NCBI RefSeq assembly: GCF_003946915.1
Contig: NZ_RPOC01000007.1
Span: 1-64,000, forward strand
DNA length: 64,000 nucleotides
Direction of reading: 5' to 3'
Source of the DNA: Flavobacterium ustbae
Lineage (GTDB): Bacteria; Bacteroidota; Bacteroidia; Flavobacteriales; Flavobacteriaceae
Shown here: piece after piece, positions 35,118 through 44,230 of the stretch
Layout of the letters: each line of letters opens with the position of its first letter
Numbering within the stretch: position 1 is the stretch's first letter
The notes under the pieces: generated by a model
Databases searched by the model: none
What the model was told of the DNA's origin: nothing
The model's input: only the letters and a program-made list of their open reading frames with translations
Position numbers and translations under genes: made by a program

Positions 35118-36518
35118 CTATTTCCCGATGCAAAAATTAGCAAAAATATTCCCCAATAATTCATCATTAGAAACCTGACCTGTAATCAGTCCGAATTGGT
35201 ATAAAGCTTCACGAATATCAAGCGCCATTAAATCGCTCGAAAGACCAGATTCTAAACCAAATTTTACTTTTTGGATTTCATCTAAAGCTTTTAATAACGA
35301 ATCATAATGTCTTGTATTAGTAACAATTGTTTCATTATTACGAAGTGCGCCAGTATTTACAAATGATAGCAATTCATTCTTTAAATCCTCCACTCCTATT
35401 TTTTCTTTCGCAGAAATTAGAAGAAGTTTTGCATTCAGATTTTCAAGTTTACTTGTAATATTTAAAACTTCTTCAGCCGACAAAATGTCTTTTTTATTTA
35501 CAACAATAACTAAAGGTTTTAGCGGATATTTATTCTTTATTTGCTCAATCTCCGATACAAACTCGGAACTTGAAACCTGAAACTTTAAACCATCAAACAA
35601 ATAAATGACAACTTGCGCCTGCTCAATTTTTTCAAAGGTTTTCTTGATTCCGATGCTTTCTACAACATCTTTGGTATCACGAATTCCGGCCGTATCGATA
35701 AATCTAAAACCGATTCCGCCAATAACCAATTCATCTTCAATGGTGTCACGAGTTGTTCCCGCAATGTCAGAGACAATGGCACGTTCTTCGTTCAACAAAG
35801 CATTCAATAAAGTCGATTTCCCTACATTTGGTTCACCAACAATAGCAACTGGAATTCCGTTTTTGATTACATTTCCAACAGCAAACGAATCAATTAAACG
35901 TTTCAAAACAAATTCGATTCGGTTTAATAATTCATGAAACTGTGTTCTATCTGCAAATTCTACATCTTCTTCTGCAAAATCCAATTCCAATTCAATCAAA
36001 GAAGCAAAATTTAGAAGTTCCTCGCGAAGTTTAGCAATTTCATTACTGAATCCGCCACGCATTTGCTGCATTGCAATTTGATGAGAAGCTTCATTATCAG
36101 AAGAAATCAAATCGGCAACGGCTTCTGCTTGAGACAAATCTAATTTTCCGTTAAGAAAAGCCCGCAATGTAAATTCACCAGCATCGGCCATTCTACAGCC
36201 ATTTCGAAGCAATAACTGAATAATCTGCTGCTGAATATAAGTCGATCCGTGACAAGAAATTTCAATTGTATCTTCGCCCGTATAAGAATTCGGACCTTTA
36301 AATACCGAAACCAAAACTTCGTCTAACGTTTTGCTTCCGTCTACAATATGCCCTAAGTGCAGTGTATGCGTCTTTTGCTTGGTTAAATCTTTGTTTTTAA
36401 TAGATTTAAAAACCGAATTCCCAATTGTAATGGCCTCAGCTCCAGAAATACGAATTATGGCAATGGCTCCAGCACCCGAAGGTGTAGCTAGAGCAACTAT
36501 AGAATCTTGATTTATCAT
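35118..36518 (-). CDS. mnmE: tRNA uridine-5-carboxymethylaminomethyl modification GTPase MnmE
   Basis: 466 aa, usual length. With MnmG it modifies U34 of certain tRNAs. An N-terminal formyl-THF-binding domain (about 1-120) and a central helical domain enclose a G domain with GEPNVGKST (G1, 228-236), DIAGTTRDTIED (G2), DTAGIRDT (G3) and NKKD (G4). The C-terminus is the invariant CIGK tail needed for catalysis. The start codon lies only 4 nt after an exact -7 promoter element, so the mRNA is predicted to be leaderless. It is divergent from the universal stress protein gene. Confidence 0.97.
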   Translation of the reverse strand: MINQDSIVALATPSGAGAIAIIRISGAEAITIGNSVFKSIKNKDLTKQKTHTLHLGHIVDGSKTLDEVLVSVFKGPNSYTGEDTIEISCHGSTYIQQQIIQLLLRNGCRMADAGEFTLRAFLNGKLDLSQAEAVADLISSDNEASHQIAMQQMRGGFSNEIAKLREELLNFASLIELELDFAEEDVEFADRTQFHELLNRIEFVLKRLIDSFAVGNVIKNGIPVAIVGEPNVGKSTLLNALLNEERAIVSDIAGTTRDTIEDELVIGGIGFRFIDTAGIRDTKDVVESIGIKKTFEKIEQAQVVIYLFDGLKFQVSSSEFVSEIEQIKNKYPLKPLVIVVNKKDILSAEEVLNITSKLENLNAKLLLISAKEKIGVEDLKNELLSFVNTGALRNNETIVTNTRHYDSLLKALDEIQKVKFGLESGLSSDLMALDIREALYQFGLITGQVSNDELLGNIFANFCIGK

Positions 36519-36522
36519 GTTG

Positions 36523-36530
36523 CAAAGGTA
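36523..36530 (-). promoter_or_regulatory. -7 element TACCTTTG of mnmE
   Basis: An exact TAnnTTTG on the minus strand, separated from the ATG by only CAAC. Transcription should begin 0-2 nt before the start codon. The -33 element is weak. Confidence 0.5.
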
Positions 36531-36665
36531 TAAAAAAAGCGCAATTTATTTTCTGCACTAACTTACCATCCATTCGTATGAGAAATCTTCAAATTAAGTA
36601 AGATTAACAAATTATTAAGTGTTAAAATACTGATAAATATCAGGTTAATTTCTTCGCAGAATGAG

Positions 36666-36673
36666 TAAATTTG
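36666..36673 (+). promoter_or_regulatory. -7 element TAAATTTG of the universal stress protein gene
   Basis: An exact TAnnTTTG. Its position, inside the upstream in-frame extension, shows that the ATG at 36661 cannot be on the transcript and supports the start at 36700. Confidence 0.5.
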
Positions 36674-36699
36674 AGAGACAAACCTTAATCTTAAATACT

Positions 36700-37533
36700 A
36701 TGAAAAAGATATTATTTCCAACCGATTTCTCTGATGCAGCTACCAATGCATTTGTTCATGCTTTAGAATTTGCTAAAGTTGTAAACGCCGAACTAATCTT
36801 ACTTCATACATTCGAGATTCCCGTTTACGACAGCCAATTCTTTCCAGAGAATTACGCTTCTATTTACAGCTCAATTGAATTAGCAAAATTTGAAATGTTT
36901 AAAGATGAGATTCCTAAACTTCGAGAAATTGCTGCCGAACGCAAATTAGACGATATTGTCATAAAACACCGTCTAATGGATGGTGACCTTGTTTATAACC
37001 TGAAAAATGCTGTAGAAGAAGATCAAATCGATTTTGTGATTATGGGTACCAACAGCGTTTCTGACTGGACAAAATTCTTTACGGGTTCTAATACCGAATC
37101 TGTGATTTCTGGAGTTGAAGTTCCGGTTTTATGTATTCCAATTGATGCTAAATACAAAAAAGTAAAAACAATTGGTTTTACTACGCGCTACCGCGAAAAA
37201 GATAAAAAGGAACTTAAAAAGATTCTAAAAATCGCTAAAAAAACAGATGCTAAAGTTAAAAGTTTGTATGTTAAAACATCTAATTCTGATGTCACAGATC
37301 AAGTTAGAAAAGAATTTGAAAGCGAATTTGCAACAGAAAATGTCGAATTTTTAGTGTTGCCAAGTGATGATGTTAAAGAAACTATTCTCGATTTTGTGTT
37401 ATACAAAGACATTGATATTCTGACTACGATAACACACAAACGTTCTTTCTTTGAAAGTCTTTTTGATTCAAGTTTTACCAAAAAGATTACCAAAGAAGTC
37501 CAGGTTCCGATTTTGGTGATGCACGAAGATTAG
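36700..37533 (+). CDS. Universal stress protein, tandem UspA domains
   Basis: 277 aa from the ATG at 36700 (MKKILFPTDFSDAATNAF). The frame extends 13 codons further up, but that part contains the -7 element. The first UspA domain (about 1-142) has the typical start and a C-terminal G-x2-G-x(9)-S-like stretch (MGTNSVSDWTKFFTGSNTESVI). The second (about 150-277) begins KVKTIGFTT and ends SFTKKITKEVQVPILVMHED. These proteins bind ATP or remain ATP-free and help survival under stress. It lies 62 nt upstream of the MutS-like gene on the same strand, which has its own promoter element. Confidence 0.9.
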   Translation: MKKILFPTDFSDAATNAFVHALEFAKVVNAELILLHTFEIPVYDSQFFPENYASIYSSIELAKFEMFKDEIPKLREIAAERKLDDIVIKHRLMDGDLVYNLKNAVEEDQIDFVIMGTNSVSDWTKFFTGSNTESVISGVEVPVLCIPIDAKYKKVKTIGFTTRYREKDKKELKKILKIAKKTDAKVKSLYVKTSNSDVTDQVRKEFESEFATENVEFLVLPSDDVKETILDFVLYKDIDILTTITHKRSFFESLFDSSFTKKITKEVQVPILVMHED

Positions 37534-37566
37534 CTTCAATCTATGATGATTTTGTAACTTAAAAGC

Positions 37567-37574
37567 TATATTTG
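37567..37574 (+). promoter_or_regulatory. -7 element TATATTTG of the MutS-like gene
   Basis: An exact TAnnTTTG. Its final TTG (37572-37574) is the apparent alternative start of the longer frame, so the ATG at 37596 is the true start, with a leader of about 20 nt. Confidence 0.5.
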
Positions 37575-37595
37575 TATTTCAAGCAAAATAATAGA

Positions 37596-39368
37596 ATGAA
37601 AGCATATCCAGACAATGTTGCAAAATACTCAGAACTTTATAATAAAACCAACAAAAAATACAACAGCATAAGCCTTTTGAGGCTATTAAGTATTTTTCTT
37701 TTCTTGTTTTTTATGTTTAATTACATAAAAACAGATCAAATACTTTATGTTATTCTAGCTGTTTTATCTTTTGTTGGTTTTCTTTTTTTAATGAGAGTGC
37801 ATTCGAGATTGTCATTTCAAAAACTATTGGCCGACACGCTTTTAAAAATTAACCAAAACGAAATTACTTTCTTAAAACGAGAAAAAACTCCTTTTGAAAA
37901 CGGTGTTGAGTTTATAGATTTTCATCATCCGTATGCGTACGATTTGGATATTTTTGGAGAGCATTCTTTATTTCAAAATCTCAACAGAACAGCTTCTTTT
38001 ATCGGAAAAAAAACACTTGCAGAACTATTCCTTCATACGCTGCCTGAAACTGAAATTTTAGAAAATCAGGAAGCGGTTAACGAATTGAAAAGCAAAATAG
38101 ACTGGAGACAAGAATTTCAAGCGCTTGCCATTATTGGCAATGATTCCAAAGCTTCTTATGAAGCCATAAAATATTGGACTTCTTATACAAATAATTCTTT
38201 ACCTAAAGCTTTAATTGTACTTTCAATTATTCTTCCTGTAACCTTTTTTGGATTTTTAGCGGCTTATTTTATCACTTCTAAAACCATTATACTTTCTTAT
38301 TTGACGTATATTTTTATTGCTAATCTGATTGTTTTAGGAAGATGTGTGAAAAGGATCCAGTCGGAAATAGCAAAAGCAGACAACGTTGATAAAATCATAA
38401 AACAATACAGTTTACTGATTGAAAAAATTGAAAAAGAATCTTTCCAATCAAAAAAGTTAATTCATTTGCAGCAACAGCTTAATTTTAAAAATGCTAAAGC
38501 CAGCCAGCATTTAAAACAGCTTTCTGAGCTGTTTTCGAGAATGGACACCATCAATAATTTTGTTACAGCGACTTTATTCAACGGAACATTTTTATTCAAT
38601 CTTCATGTTTTAAAAGCATTATTAAAATGGAAAGAAGATTATGCTTCTGAAATGAATTATTGGATTTCTATTATTGGCGAAATTGAAGCGCTAAACAGTT
38701 TAGCCAATTTAGCGTATAACAACGATGATTTTGTTTTCCCAGAAATCAATTCTGAATATAAAATTGAGTTTAAAAACTTGAGCCATCCGTTGCTTAATCC
38801 TGCAACAAGAATTGGAAATGATACGCAATTTTACCCGCAATCTTTCGTGATTTTAACAGGATCGAACATGTCTGGAAAAAGCACATTTTTGAGAAGCTTA
38901 GGAATCAATATGGTATTGAGTGGAATTGGATCAGTTATTTGTGCTTCAGAAGCTAAAGTTCATCCACTTCCAGTATTAGTTTCAATGCGATTATCTGATT
39001 CTTTATCGGATAGCGAATCTTATTTCTTTGCTGAAATTAAACGTTTAAAACAGATCATGGATACACTTGAAAATCAGCCTGCTTTTGTTTTATTAGATGA
39101 AATTTTAAGAGGAACAAATTCTGATGACAAAAGAAACGGAACAATTGAAGTGGTTAAGAAAATAATTTCGAAAAAAGCTATTGGCGCCATCGCTACTCAC
39201 GACATAGAAGTTTGCTTAACAACAAACGAATTTCCTCAAATTTTAACCAATCAATGTTTTGAAGTCGAAATTCAAAACAACGATTTACATTTCGATTACA
39301 AACTCCGAAACGGAATCTGCAAAAATAAAAGCGCGACTTTCTTAATGCAGAAAATGGGAGTTATTTAA
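37596..39368 (+). CDS. Membrane-anchored MutS-like ATPase
   Basis: 590 aa. Two pairs of hydrophobic helices (about residues 30-80 and 195-245) precede a MutS-type core. The C-terminal ABC-like ATPase has Walker A GSNMSGKST (about 421-429), SLSDSESYFFAEIKR, Walker B FVLLDEILRGTNSDD and the THDIE switch, as in MutS domain V. The N-terminal mismatch-recognition domains of MutS and the Smr nuclease of MutS2 are missing. Its function is unknown. Members of this short family are common in Bacteroidota. It ends at the heptamer repeat array. Confidence 0.8.
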   Translation: MKAYPDNVAKYSELYNKTNKKYNSISLLRLLSIFLFLFFMFNYIKTDQILYVILAVLSFVGFLFLMRVHSRLSFQKLLADTLLKINQNEITFLKREKTPFENGVEFIDFHHPYAYDLDIFGEHSLFQNLNRTASFIGKKTLAELFLHTLPETEILENQEAVNELKSKIDWRQEFQALAIIGNDSKASYEAIKYWTSYTNNSLPKALIVLSIILPVTFFGFLAAYFITSKTIILSYLTYIFIANLIVLGRCVKRIQSEIAKADNVDKIIKQYSLLIEKIEKESFQSKKLIHLQQQLNFKNAKASQHLKQLSELFSRMDTINNFVTATLFNGTFLFNLHVLKALLKWKEDYASEMNYWISIIGEIEALNSLANLAYNNDDFVFPEINSEYKIEFKNLSHPLLNPATRIGNDTQFYPQSFVILTGSNMSGKSTFLRSLGINMVLSGIGSVICASEAKVHPLPVLVSMRLSDSLSDSESYFFAEIKRLKQIMDTLENQPAFVLLDEILRGTNSDDKRNGTIEVVKKIISKKAIGAIATHDIEVCLTTNEFPQILTNQCFEVEIQNNDLHFDYKLRNGICKNKSATFLMQKMGVI

Positions 39369-39370
39369 TG

Positions 39371-39507
39371 GTTAGGAGTTAGAAGTTAGGAGTTAGAAGT
39401 TAGAAGTTAGAAGTTAGAAGTTAGAAGTTAGAAGTTACGAATTGTAATTGCATAACTCATAACCCTTAACCCTTAACCCTTAACTCATAACTCATAACTC
39501 ATAACAC
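39371..39507. repeat. Heptamer arrays, GTTAGAA units then inverted TAAC units
   Basis: About ten tandem GTTAGAA/GTTAGGA heptamers (39371-39440) are followed, after a short spacer, by eight heptamers of the types ATAACTC, ATAACCC and TTAACCC (39452-39507). The second set is related to the first by inversion around a GTTA/TAAC core, so the transcript can fold back. It lies exactly between two convergent genes and could end transcription from both sides. Confidence 0.9.
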
Positions 39508-39509
39508 TA

Positions 39510-41114
39510 TCAGTTTTCCTCATACATTTCCATCCATAGGCGGGTTTCTTCCAAATCTAATTCTTTTTCTATTTTACGGAAGATTTCTTCGTTTACAGAG
39601 CCTGATTTATGCATTGATTCTAATTTTGAACGTTCTACATTCAGCAGATCGATTTGAATTTTAGTAAAATCATTAAAAATTTCGCCGCCAAGAAGTTGTC
39701 CATTTCCGAAGAAATTTGCCGGAAGTTCTGTTTTTTGCAGACGGTTAAATTTTACTTCGTATTTGCTTTTTATATTATGAAGAAGTTCGCCATTCAGTAA
39801 TGAAAAATTATCTTCAATATGTGCAATAGTTTCAGAAACAATCAAATTTCGAATGTTGTATTCCTCTGCCAATATTGAATAACGCTCGATTTTAAGTTTT
39901 TTTATAAGCCATGGAAGTGTTAGTCCCTGCAAAATCAAAGTCGAAAGTATGACACAGAAAACCAAGTATATAATTAAATTTCGAAGTGGAAATTCTTCCG
40001 TTTTATTCAGCATTAGCGGAAGCGCCAAAGCAGCAGCCATCGAAACAACACCACGCATTCCTGACCAGCCAAAAATGATCATATTGCGATAATCAAATTC
40101 TTCCTTTTCACGAATCTTTTTGCTAATCATTCTTGGAATAAGCGTAGCTGGAATAACCCATAAAAAACGAACCAAAATAACGACAATACTAATAACCGCT
40201 CCCCAAATAAATAATGAATTCCCAGAATAATTGCTGATTCCGTCTATAATTTGTCTCAATTGAAGTCCGATTAAAATAAAGATCAAGCCATTTAGGATAT
40301 TATTTAATACATCCCAAATCGTATTGGTCATAATTCTGCTTTCGTGAGAAAAGATTGCTCCAGACCTTGCAGCCAGAAAAAGACCTGTTGTTACTACTGC
40401 CAAAACTCCCGAACCTTCAAAATGCTCTGCAAGCAAATAAGACGCAAATGGCGTTAATAAAGTAAGCGTAACCTCGATAATATCGTCACAAACAAATCTT
40501 TTATGAATGTAATACATGATGTAACCAACAGCCAAGCCTATTGCAACCCCCAAAACCGACATTAATACAAAATTTAATCCTGCCTGCCATAGCACAAAAT
40601 TTCCTGCTGTAATTGCCGTAAGCGCATATTTGTATGCAACAAGTCCACTAGCATCGTTTACTAGACTTTCTCCTTCCAAAATAGCAATCAATCTCGGATT
40701 AAGTCCTAAACCTTTTGTAATCGCCGTTGCCGAAACCGCGTCTGGAGGCGAAACAATGGCGCCAAGCAAAAACGCTAACGGCCAAGAGATATCATCTATG
40801 AGCCAATGTGCAACCACGGCAACCAATCCTGTAGTAAAAAATACTAGACCAACAGCTGCCAAAGTTATCGGACGAATCGTCTGTTTAAATTCGGACCAGC
40901 TGGTATGCCACGCGGCGTGATACAAAAGTGGCGGAAGGAATACGATAAACACGATTTCAGGACTCAGCGCAATTACCGGAAGTCCAGGAACAACGCTAAT
41001 AACAACACCGCATAAAACTAAAACAATCGGAATTGGGAAATTATATCTTTTACTAACTAAGCTCAGAAAAGCAACGCCAAAAAGCAACATTATAATAACG
41101 GTAATATTCTCCAT
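39510..41114 (-). CDS. Na+/H+ antiporter, CPA1 (NhaP/NhaK) family
   Basis: 534 aa with about 12 membrane helices in the first 410 residues and a cytosolic C-terminal tail rich in charged helices. The CPA1 landmark SPPDAVSATAI and the ESLVNDASGL motif, with the conserved Asn-Asp pair of the ion-binding site, are intact. It exchanges Na+ or K+ for H+ across the inner membrane for pH and salt homeostasis. It appears to be a single gene, convergent with the MutS-like gene across the heptamer array. Confidence 0.92.
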   Translation of the reverse strand: MENITVIIMLLFGVAFLSLVSKRYNFPIPIVLVLCGVVISVVPGLPVIALSPEIVFIVFLPPLLYHAAWHTSWSEFKQTIRPITLAAVGLVFFTTGLVAVVAHWLIDDISWPLAFLLGAIVSPPDAVSATAITKGLGLNPRLIAILEGESLVNDASGLVAYKYALTAITAGNFVLWQAGLNFVLMSVLGVAIGLAVGYIMYYIHKRFVCDDIIEVTLTLLTPFASYLLAEHFEGSGVLAVVTTGLFLAARSGAIFSHESRIMTNTIWDVLNNILNGLIFILIGLQLRQIIDGISNYSGNSLFIWGAVISIVVILVRFLWVIPATLIPRMISKKIREKEEFDYRNMIIFGWSGMRGVVSMAAALALPLMLNKTEEFPLRNLIIYLVFCVILSTLILQGLTLPWLIKKLKIERYSILAEEYNIRNLIVSETIAHIEDNFSLLNGELLHNIKSKYEVKFNRLQKTELPANFFGNGQLLGGEIFNDFTKIQIDLLNVERSKLESMHKSGSVNEEIFRKIEKELDLEETRLWMEMYEEN

Positions 41115-41243
41115 TGAGATGGTATTTATTTGATTTTGGATTAAGGAATTTGGGTGCTAAATTAAGATTTTATAAGAATTAAATTAGCTTAACCTTAAAA
41201 AAATAGAGTTGCCACTAAGACACAAAGACTCTAAGTTTTTTTA

Positions 41244-41356
41244 GCCACGAATTCACGAATTATTTTTATTAGCCACAGATTGCACAGATTAAAAGGATTA
41301 AAAATCTGTGAGAATTATTTTTAATCTGTGGCAAAAATAATTCGTAAATTCGTGGC
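41244..41356. repeat. 113-bp imperfect palindrome, GCCACGAATT family
   Basis: Arms begin GCCACGAATT and end AATTCGTGGC. Nested within are GCCACAGATT and AATCTGTGGC. Between nhaP and nrdA, it can form a long hairpin. The words also occur as short dispersed intergenic repeats in relatives, as I recall. The remaining bases of the 41115-41399 gap are unremarkable. Confidence 0.8.
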
Positions 41357-41399
41357 GAAAAAAAAAAACCGAATCTAAGAAGATCCGGTTTTATGATAT

Positions 41400-43097
41400 T
41401 TACGATTCGCAGCTGCTGCACGAAACAAGACTTGTTACCAATTCTTTAGAAACGCTCTGGCTTCTTTGGTAGTATAAACTTTTTACTCCTTGCTGCCAAG
41501 CTTCGATCATTAAACGATTTACATCTTTAATTGCCAATTCAGCTGGAATATTAAGATTTAAACTTTGTCCTTGATCTACAAACTTCTGACGAATTCCTGC
41601 CTGCTGTACAATTTCTAATTGACTGATTTCTTTAAATGTTTTAAAAACATCTTTTTCTTCTTTAGTCAATTGTTCCATATGCTGAACGCTTCCTCCGTTT
41701 AGCATAATTCCTCTCCAAACTTCTTCGTTGTCTAAACCTTTTTCTTCCAACAGTTTTTTAAGGTATTTATTTTTACGCATAAAATTCCCTTTGCTTAATC
41801 CAGCTTTGTAATAATTACTGCTGAAAGGCTCAATTCCTGGCGAAGTTTGCCCTAAAATTGCCGAAGAAGATGTTGTTGGAGCAATTGCCATTGTTGTCGT
41901 ATTACGTCTTCCGTACCCTTTTAACAATTCTGGTTCGCCATAAATTCTAGCCAATTCCTGACTTGCTTTATCAGCTTTATCGCTAATATGTTTAAAAATC
42001 TCAGTCGTTTTCATTTTAGCTTCCATTCCTTCAAACGGAATCATATTTTTCTGTAAATAAGAATGCCATCCTAAAACGCCTAAACCAAGCGCACGGTGTC
42101 TTTTAGCAAATTTATTCGCTGCAGAAAGATAATAGTTGCCTTCTGTTTTTTCGATAAACTCTTGTAAAACGGCATCTAAGAAAAAGATCGCTAATTTTAC
42201 TGCTTCAGTATCTTTCCATTCTTCATATAATTCTAAATTCATAGAAGACAAACAGCAGATAAATGATTCATCCTGAGTTGAAGGAAGCATAATCTCGCTG
42301 CATAAGTTACTTGCATTGATTCTAAGATTCTGATCTTTATAAACTTGCGGTTTGTTTTTATTTACGTTATCGCTAAAGAAAATATAAGGCAAACCTTTTT
42401 GCTGACGGCTTTCTAGTACTTTTGCCCAAATTTGTCTTTTCTCTGCATCTCCATCGATCATTTCCTGCATCCAATAATCTGGCACGCATATTCCTGTAAA
42501 CAAGTTCTGAATTGGGTTTCCGATACTTTTAATTTTCAAAAACTCTTCAATATCTGGGTGATCCACATCTAAGTAAGCTGCAAACGCACCGCGACGAACT
42601 CCACCTTGAGAAATCGTATCCATAGCTGTATCAAAAAGTTTCATAAAACTTACCGCACCACTACTCTTTCCGTTGTCTGTTACAGCACTTCCGCGCTCGC
42701 GCAATTCACCAAAATAACCAGAAGTTCCACCTCCTATTTTAGTTTGCATAATTACCTCTCCAAGCTTATGCGTAATTCCTTCAATTTTATCTGGAACATG
42801 TACATTAAAACAAGAAATTGGCAATCCTCTTTCTGTTCCCATATTGGCCCAAACTGGCGAACTGATACTCATCCAGCCTCTTTCGATCATTTCCATGAAA
42901 GATTCTTTCAATTCTGGTTTGTACAGTCTTCTAGCTGCTGCGGTACAAATTCTATCGATTGCTCCTTCTACAGTTTCTCCTTTTAGAAGATAACCGCGGT
43001 TTAAAATCTGTTCACTTTCAGAATTTTTCCACCACATTTTGCTGTCATTTTGTGGCTCAAAAGTATTATTTGCTGGGTTTGTGTCTATCGTATTCAT
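41400..43097 (-). CDS. nrdA: Ribonucleoside-diphosphate reductase, large subunit (short, no ATP-cone)
   Basis: 565 aa. It reduces ribonucleotides to deoxyribonucleotides as the class I catalytic subunit. Active-site residues are visible: C96 (SCFNV), N264-L-C266-S-E268 (NLCSEIM) and C281/C282, the radical-transfer tyrosines Y542-Y543 (LYYQRSQ) and the C-terminal redox pair CSSC at the very end. The N-terminal ATP-cone that allows dATP shut-off in many NrdA proteins is absent. The gene lies 16 nt downstream of nrdB in one operon. Confidence 0.93.
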   Translation of the reverse strand: MNTIDTNPANNTFEPQNDSKMWWKNSESEQILNRGYLLKGETVEGAIDRICTAAARRLYKPELKESFMEMIERGWMSISSPVWANMGTERGLPISCFNVHVPDKIEGITHKLGEVIMQTKIGGGTSGYFGELRERGSAVTDNGKSSGAVSFMKLFDTAMDTISQGGVRRGAFAAYLDVDHPDIEEFLKIKSIGNPIQNLFTGICVPDYWMQEMIDGDAEKRQIWAKVLESRQQKGLPYIFFSDNVNKNKPQVYKDQNLRINASNLCSEIMLPSTQDESFICCLSSMNLELYEEWKDTEAVKLAIFFLDAVLQEFIEKTEGNYYLSAANKFAKRHRALGLGVLGWHSYLQKNMIPFEGMEAKMKTTEIFKHISDKADKASQELARIYGEPELLKGYGRRNTTTMAIAPTTSSSAILGQTSPGIEPFSSNYYKAGLSKGNFMRKNKYLKKLLEEKGLDNEEVWRGIMLNGGSVQHMEQLTKEEKDVFKTFKEISQLEIVQQAGIRQKFVDQGQSLNLNIPAELAIKDVNRLMIEAWQQGVKSLYYQRSQSVSKELVTSLVSCSSCES

Positions 43098-43113
43098 ATA
43101 TTATGGGCTTGTA

Positions 43114-44088
43114 TTAGAAAAGGTCGTTTGCTGTGATGCTCTTATCGTGTTTTGTATATTCTACAGGACGTTTTGCAAAGAAATCGTCTAGACTGTTGGC
43201 AAAAACCTCTTCTTCAAACCAAGTCATTTTTGAATATTCATCTGGAGAAACATTAAAAATAGTTTCGATGTTGATTTGTTTCAAACTTTCATCAATTCTA
43301 AATTTCATAAAGTTTACCAAATCTTCTTTATTTATGGTTTCAACTGCTCCATTTTCAAAAATCCAATCCAAGATATCCGCTTCAACAGTAATTGATTCTT
43401 TTACCGTTTCTCTAATTAATTCTAAAGTTGGCGCATCAAAATATTCTGGAAACTCTTCACGGATTTTATTAATGATGTAAATTCCACCATTAGCATGAAT
43501 CTGTTCATCAATTGAAGTCCAAGCGATAATATTGCTCACATTCTTCATATATCCTTTGAATCTTGTGAATGACAACAAAATGGCAAACTGACTGAATAAA
43601 GACACGTTCTCAATCAAAATACTGAACAAAATCAACGAAACCATATATTTTCTATTATCCTGAGATTTGGTATCTTTTAATACATTAGAAAGATAATCTA
43701 CACGTCTGCGAATAACGGGAACGTCCAATAGTCTTTCGAATTCGTCATTATAACCTAAAACTTCTAGCAAACGAGAATAAGCTTCAGAATGTCTAAATTC
43801 ACATTCTGCAAAAGTAGTTCCCAATCCGTTGAATTCTGGTTTTGGAAAATGCTCATATATATTACCCCAAAAACTTTTTACAGCTACCTCAATCTGTGCA
43901 ATTGCCAATAAGCTATTTTTGATTGCTGTTTTTTCTGCCAAGTTTAAATGCGCATGAAAGTCTTGCGTATCGGCAGTAAAATCTACTTCAGTGTGTACCC
44001 AGTAAGCTTTATTAATTGCTTCGGTAAATTGCAGAACCTCAGGATATTCAAAAGGTTTATAATTGATTCTTTTATCAAAAATTGACAT
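43114..44088 (-). CDS. nrdB: Ribonucleoside-diphosphate reductase, small subunit
   Basis: 324 aa. It carries the dimetal-tyrosyl radical centre: E97-F-R-H100 with Y104 in the radical position (EFRHSEAY), a further Glu in QIEVAV (E67), and ILIEN plus SIDEQIH later as ligands. The Tyr is kept, so a tyrosyl-radical enzyme and not a class Ic Mn/Fe enzyme is expected. No N-terminal ATP-cone is fused, unlike in some flavobacterial NrdB proteins described in the literature. It is the first gene of the nrdB-nrdA operon and its upstream region carries DnaA-box-like repeats. Confidence 0.93.
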   Translation of the reverse strand: MSIFDKRINYKPFEYPEVLQFTEAINKAYWVHTEVDFTADTQDFHAHLNLAEKTAIKNSLLAIAQIEVAVKSFWGNIYEHFPKPEFNGLGTTFAECEFRHSEAYSRLLEVLGYNDEFERLLDVPVIRRRVDYLSNVLKDTKSQDNRKYMVSLILFSILIENVSLFSQFAILLSFTRFKGYMKNVSNIIAWTSIDEQIHANGGIYIINKIREEFPEYFDAPTLELIRETVKESITVEADILDWIFENGAVETINKEDLVNFMKFRIDESLKQINIETIFNVSPDEYSKMTWFEEEVFANSLDDFFAKRPVEYTKHDKSITANDLF

Positions 44089-44173
44089 ATATATAGAGTT
44101 TTAAGTGACTTTTTTAAGATAGAAAAACGGAATACTGTATTTGGGGAAGTGGCAGCGTGTTTTTCTATTTATA

Positions 44174-44181
44174 CAAATTTA
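44174..44181 (-). promoter_or_regulatory. -7 element TAAATTTG upstream of nrdB
   Basis: An exact TAnnTTTG on the minus strand with no clear TTG at -33. It would give a leader of about 80 nt and places the TTATCAACA repeats 60-230 nt upstream of the start site. Confidence 0.4.
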
Positions 44182-44230
44182 AGTCGCATATATTCTCTTG
44201 TCTAGTTTTTGGTGTTAAAAATCAGCCCAA

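Noticed and set aside
39371..39507. CRISPR array
   Set aside because: The repeats are contiguous heptamers without spacers, and no cas gene is nearby.
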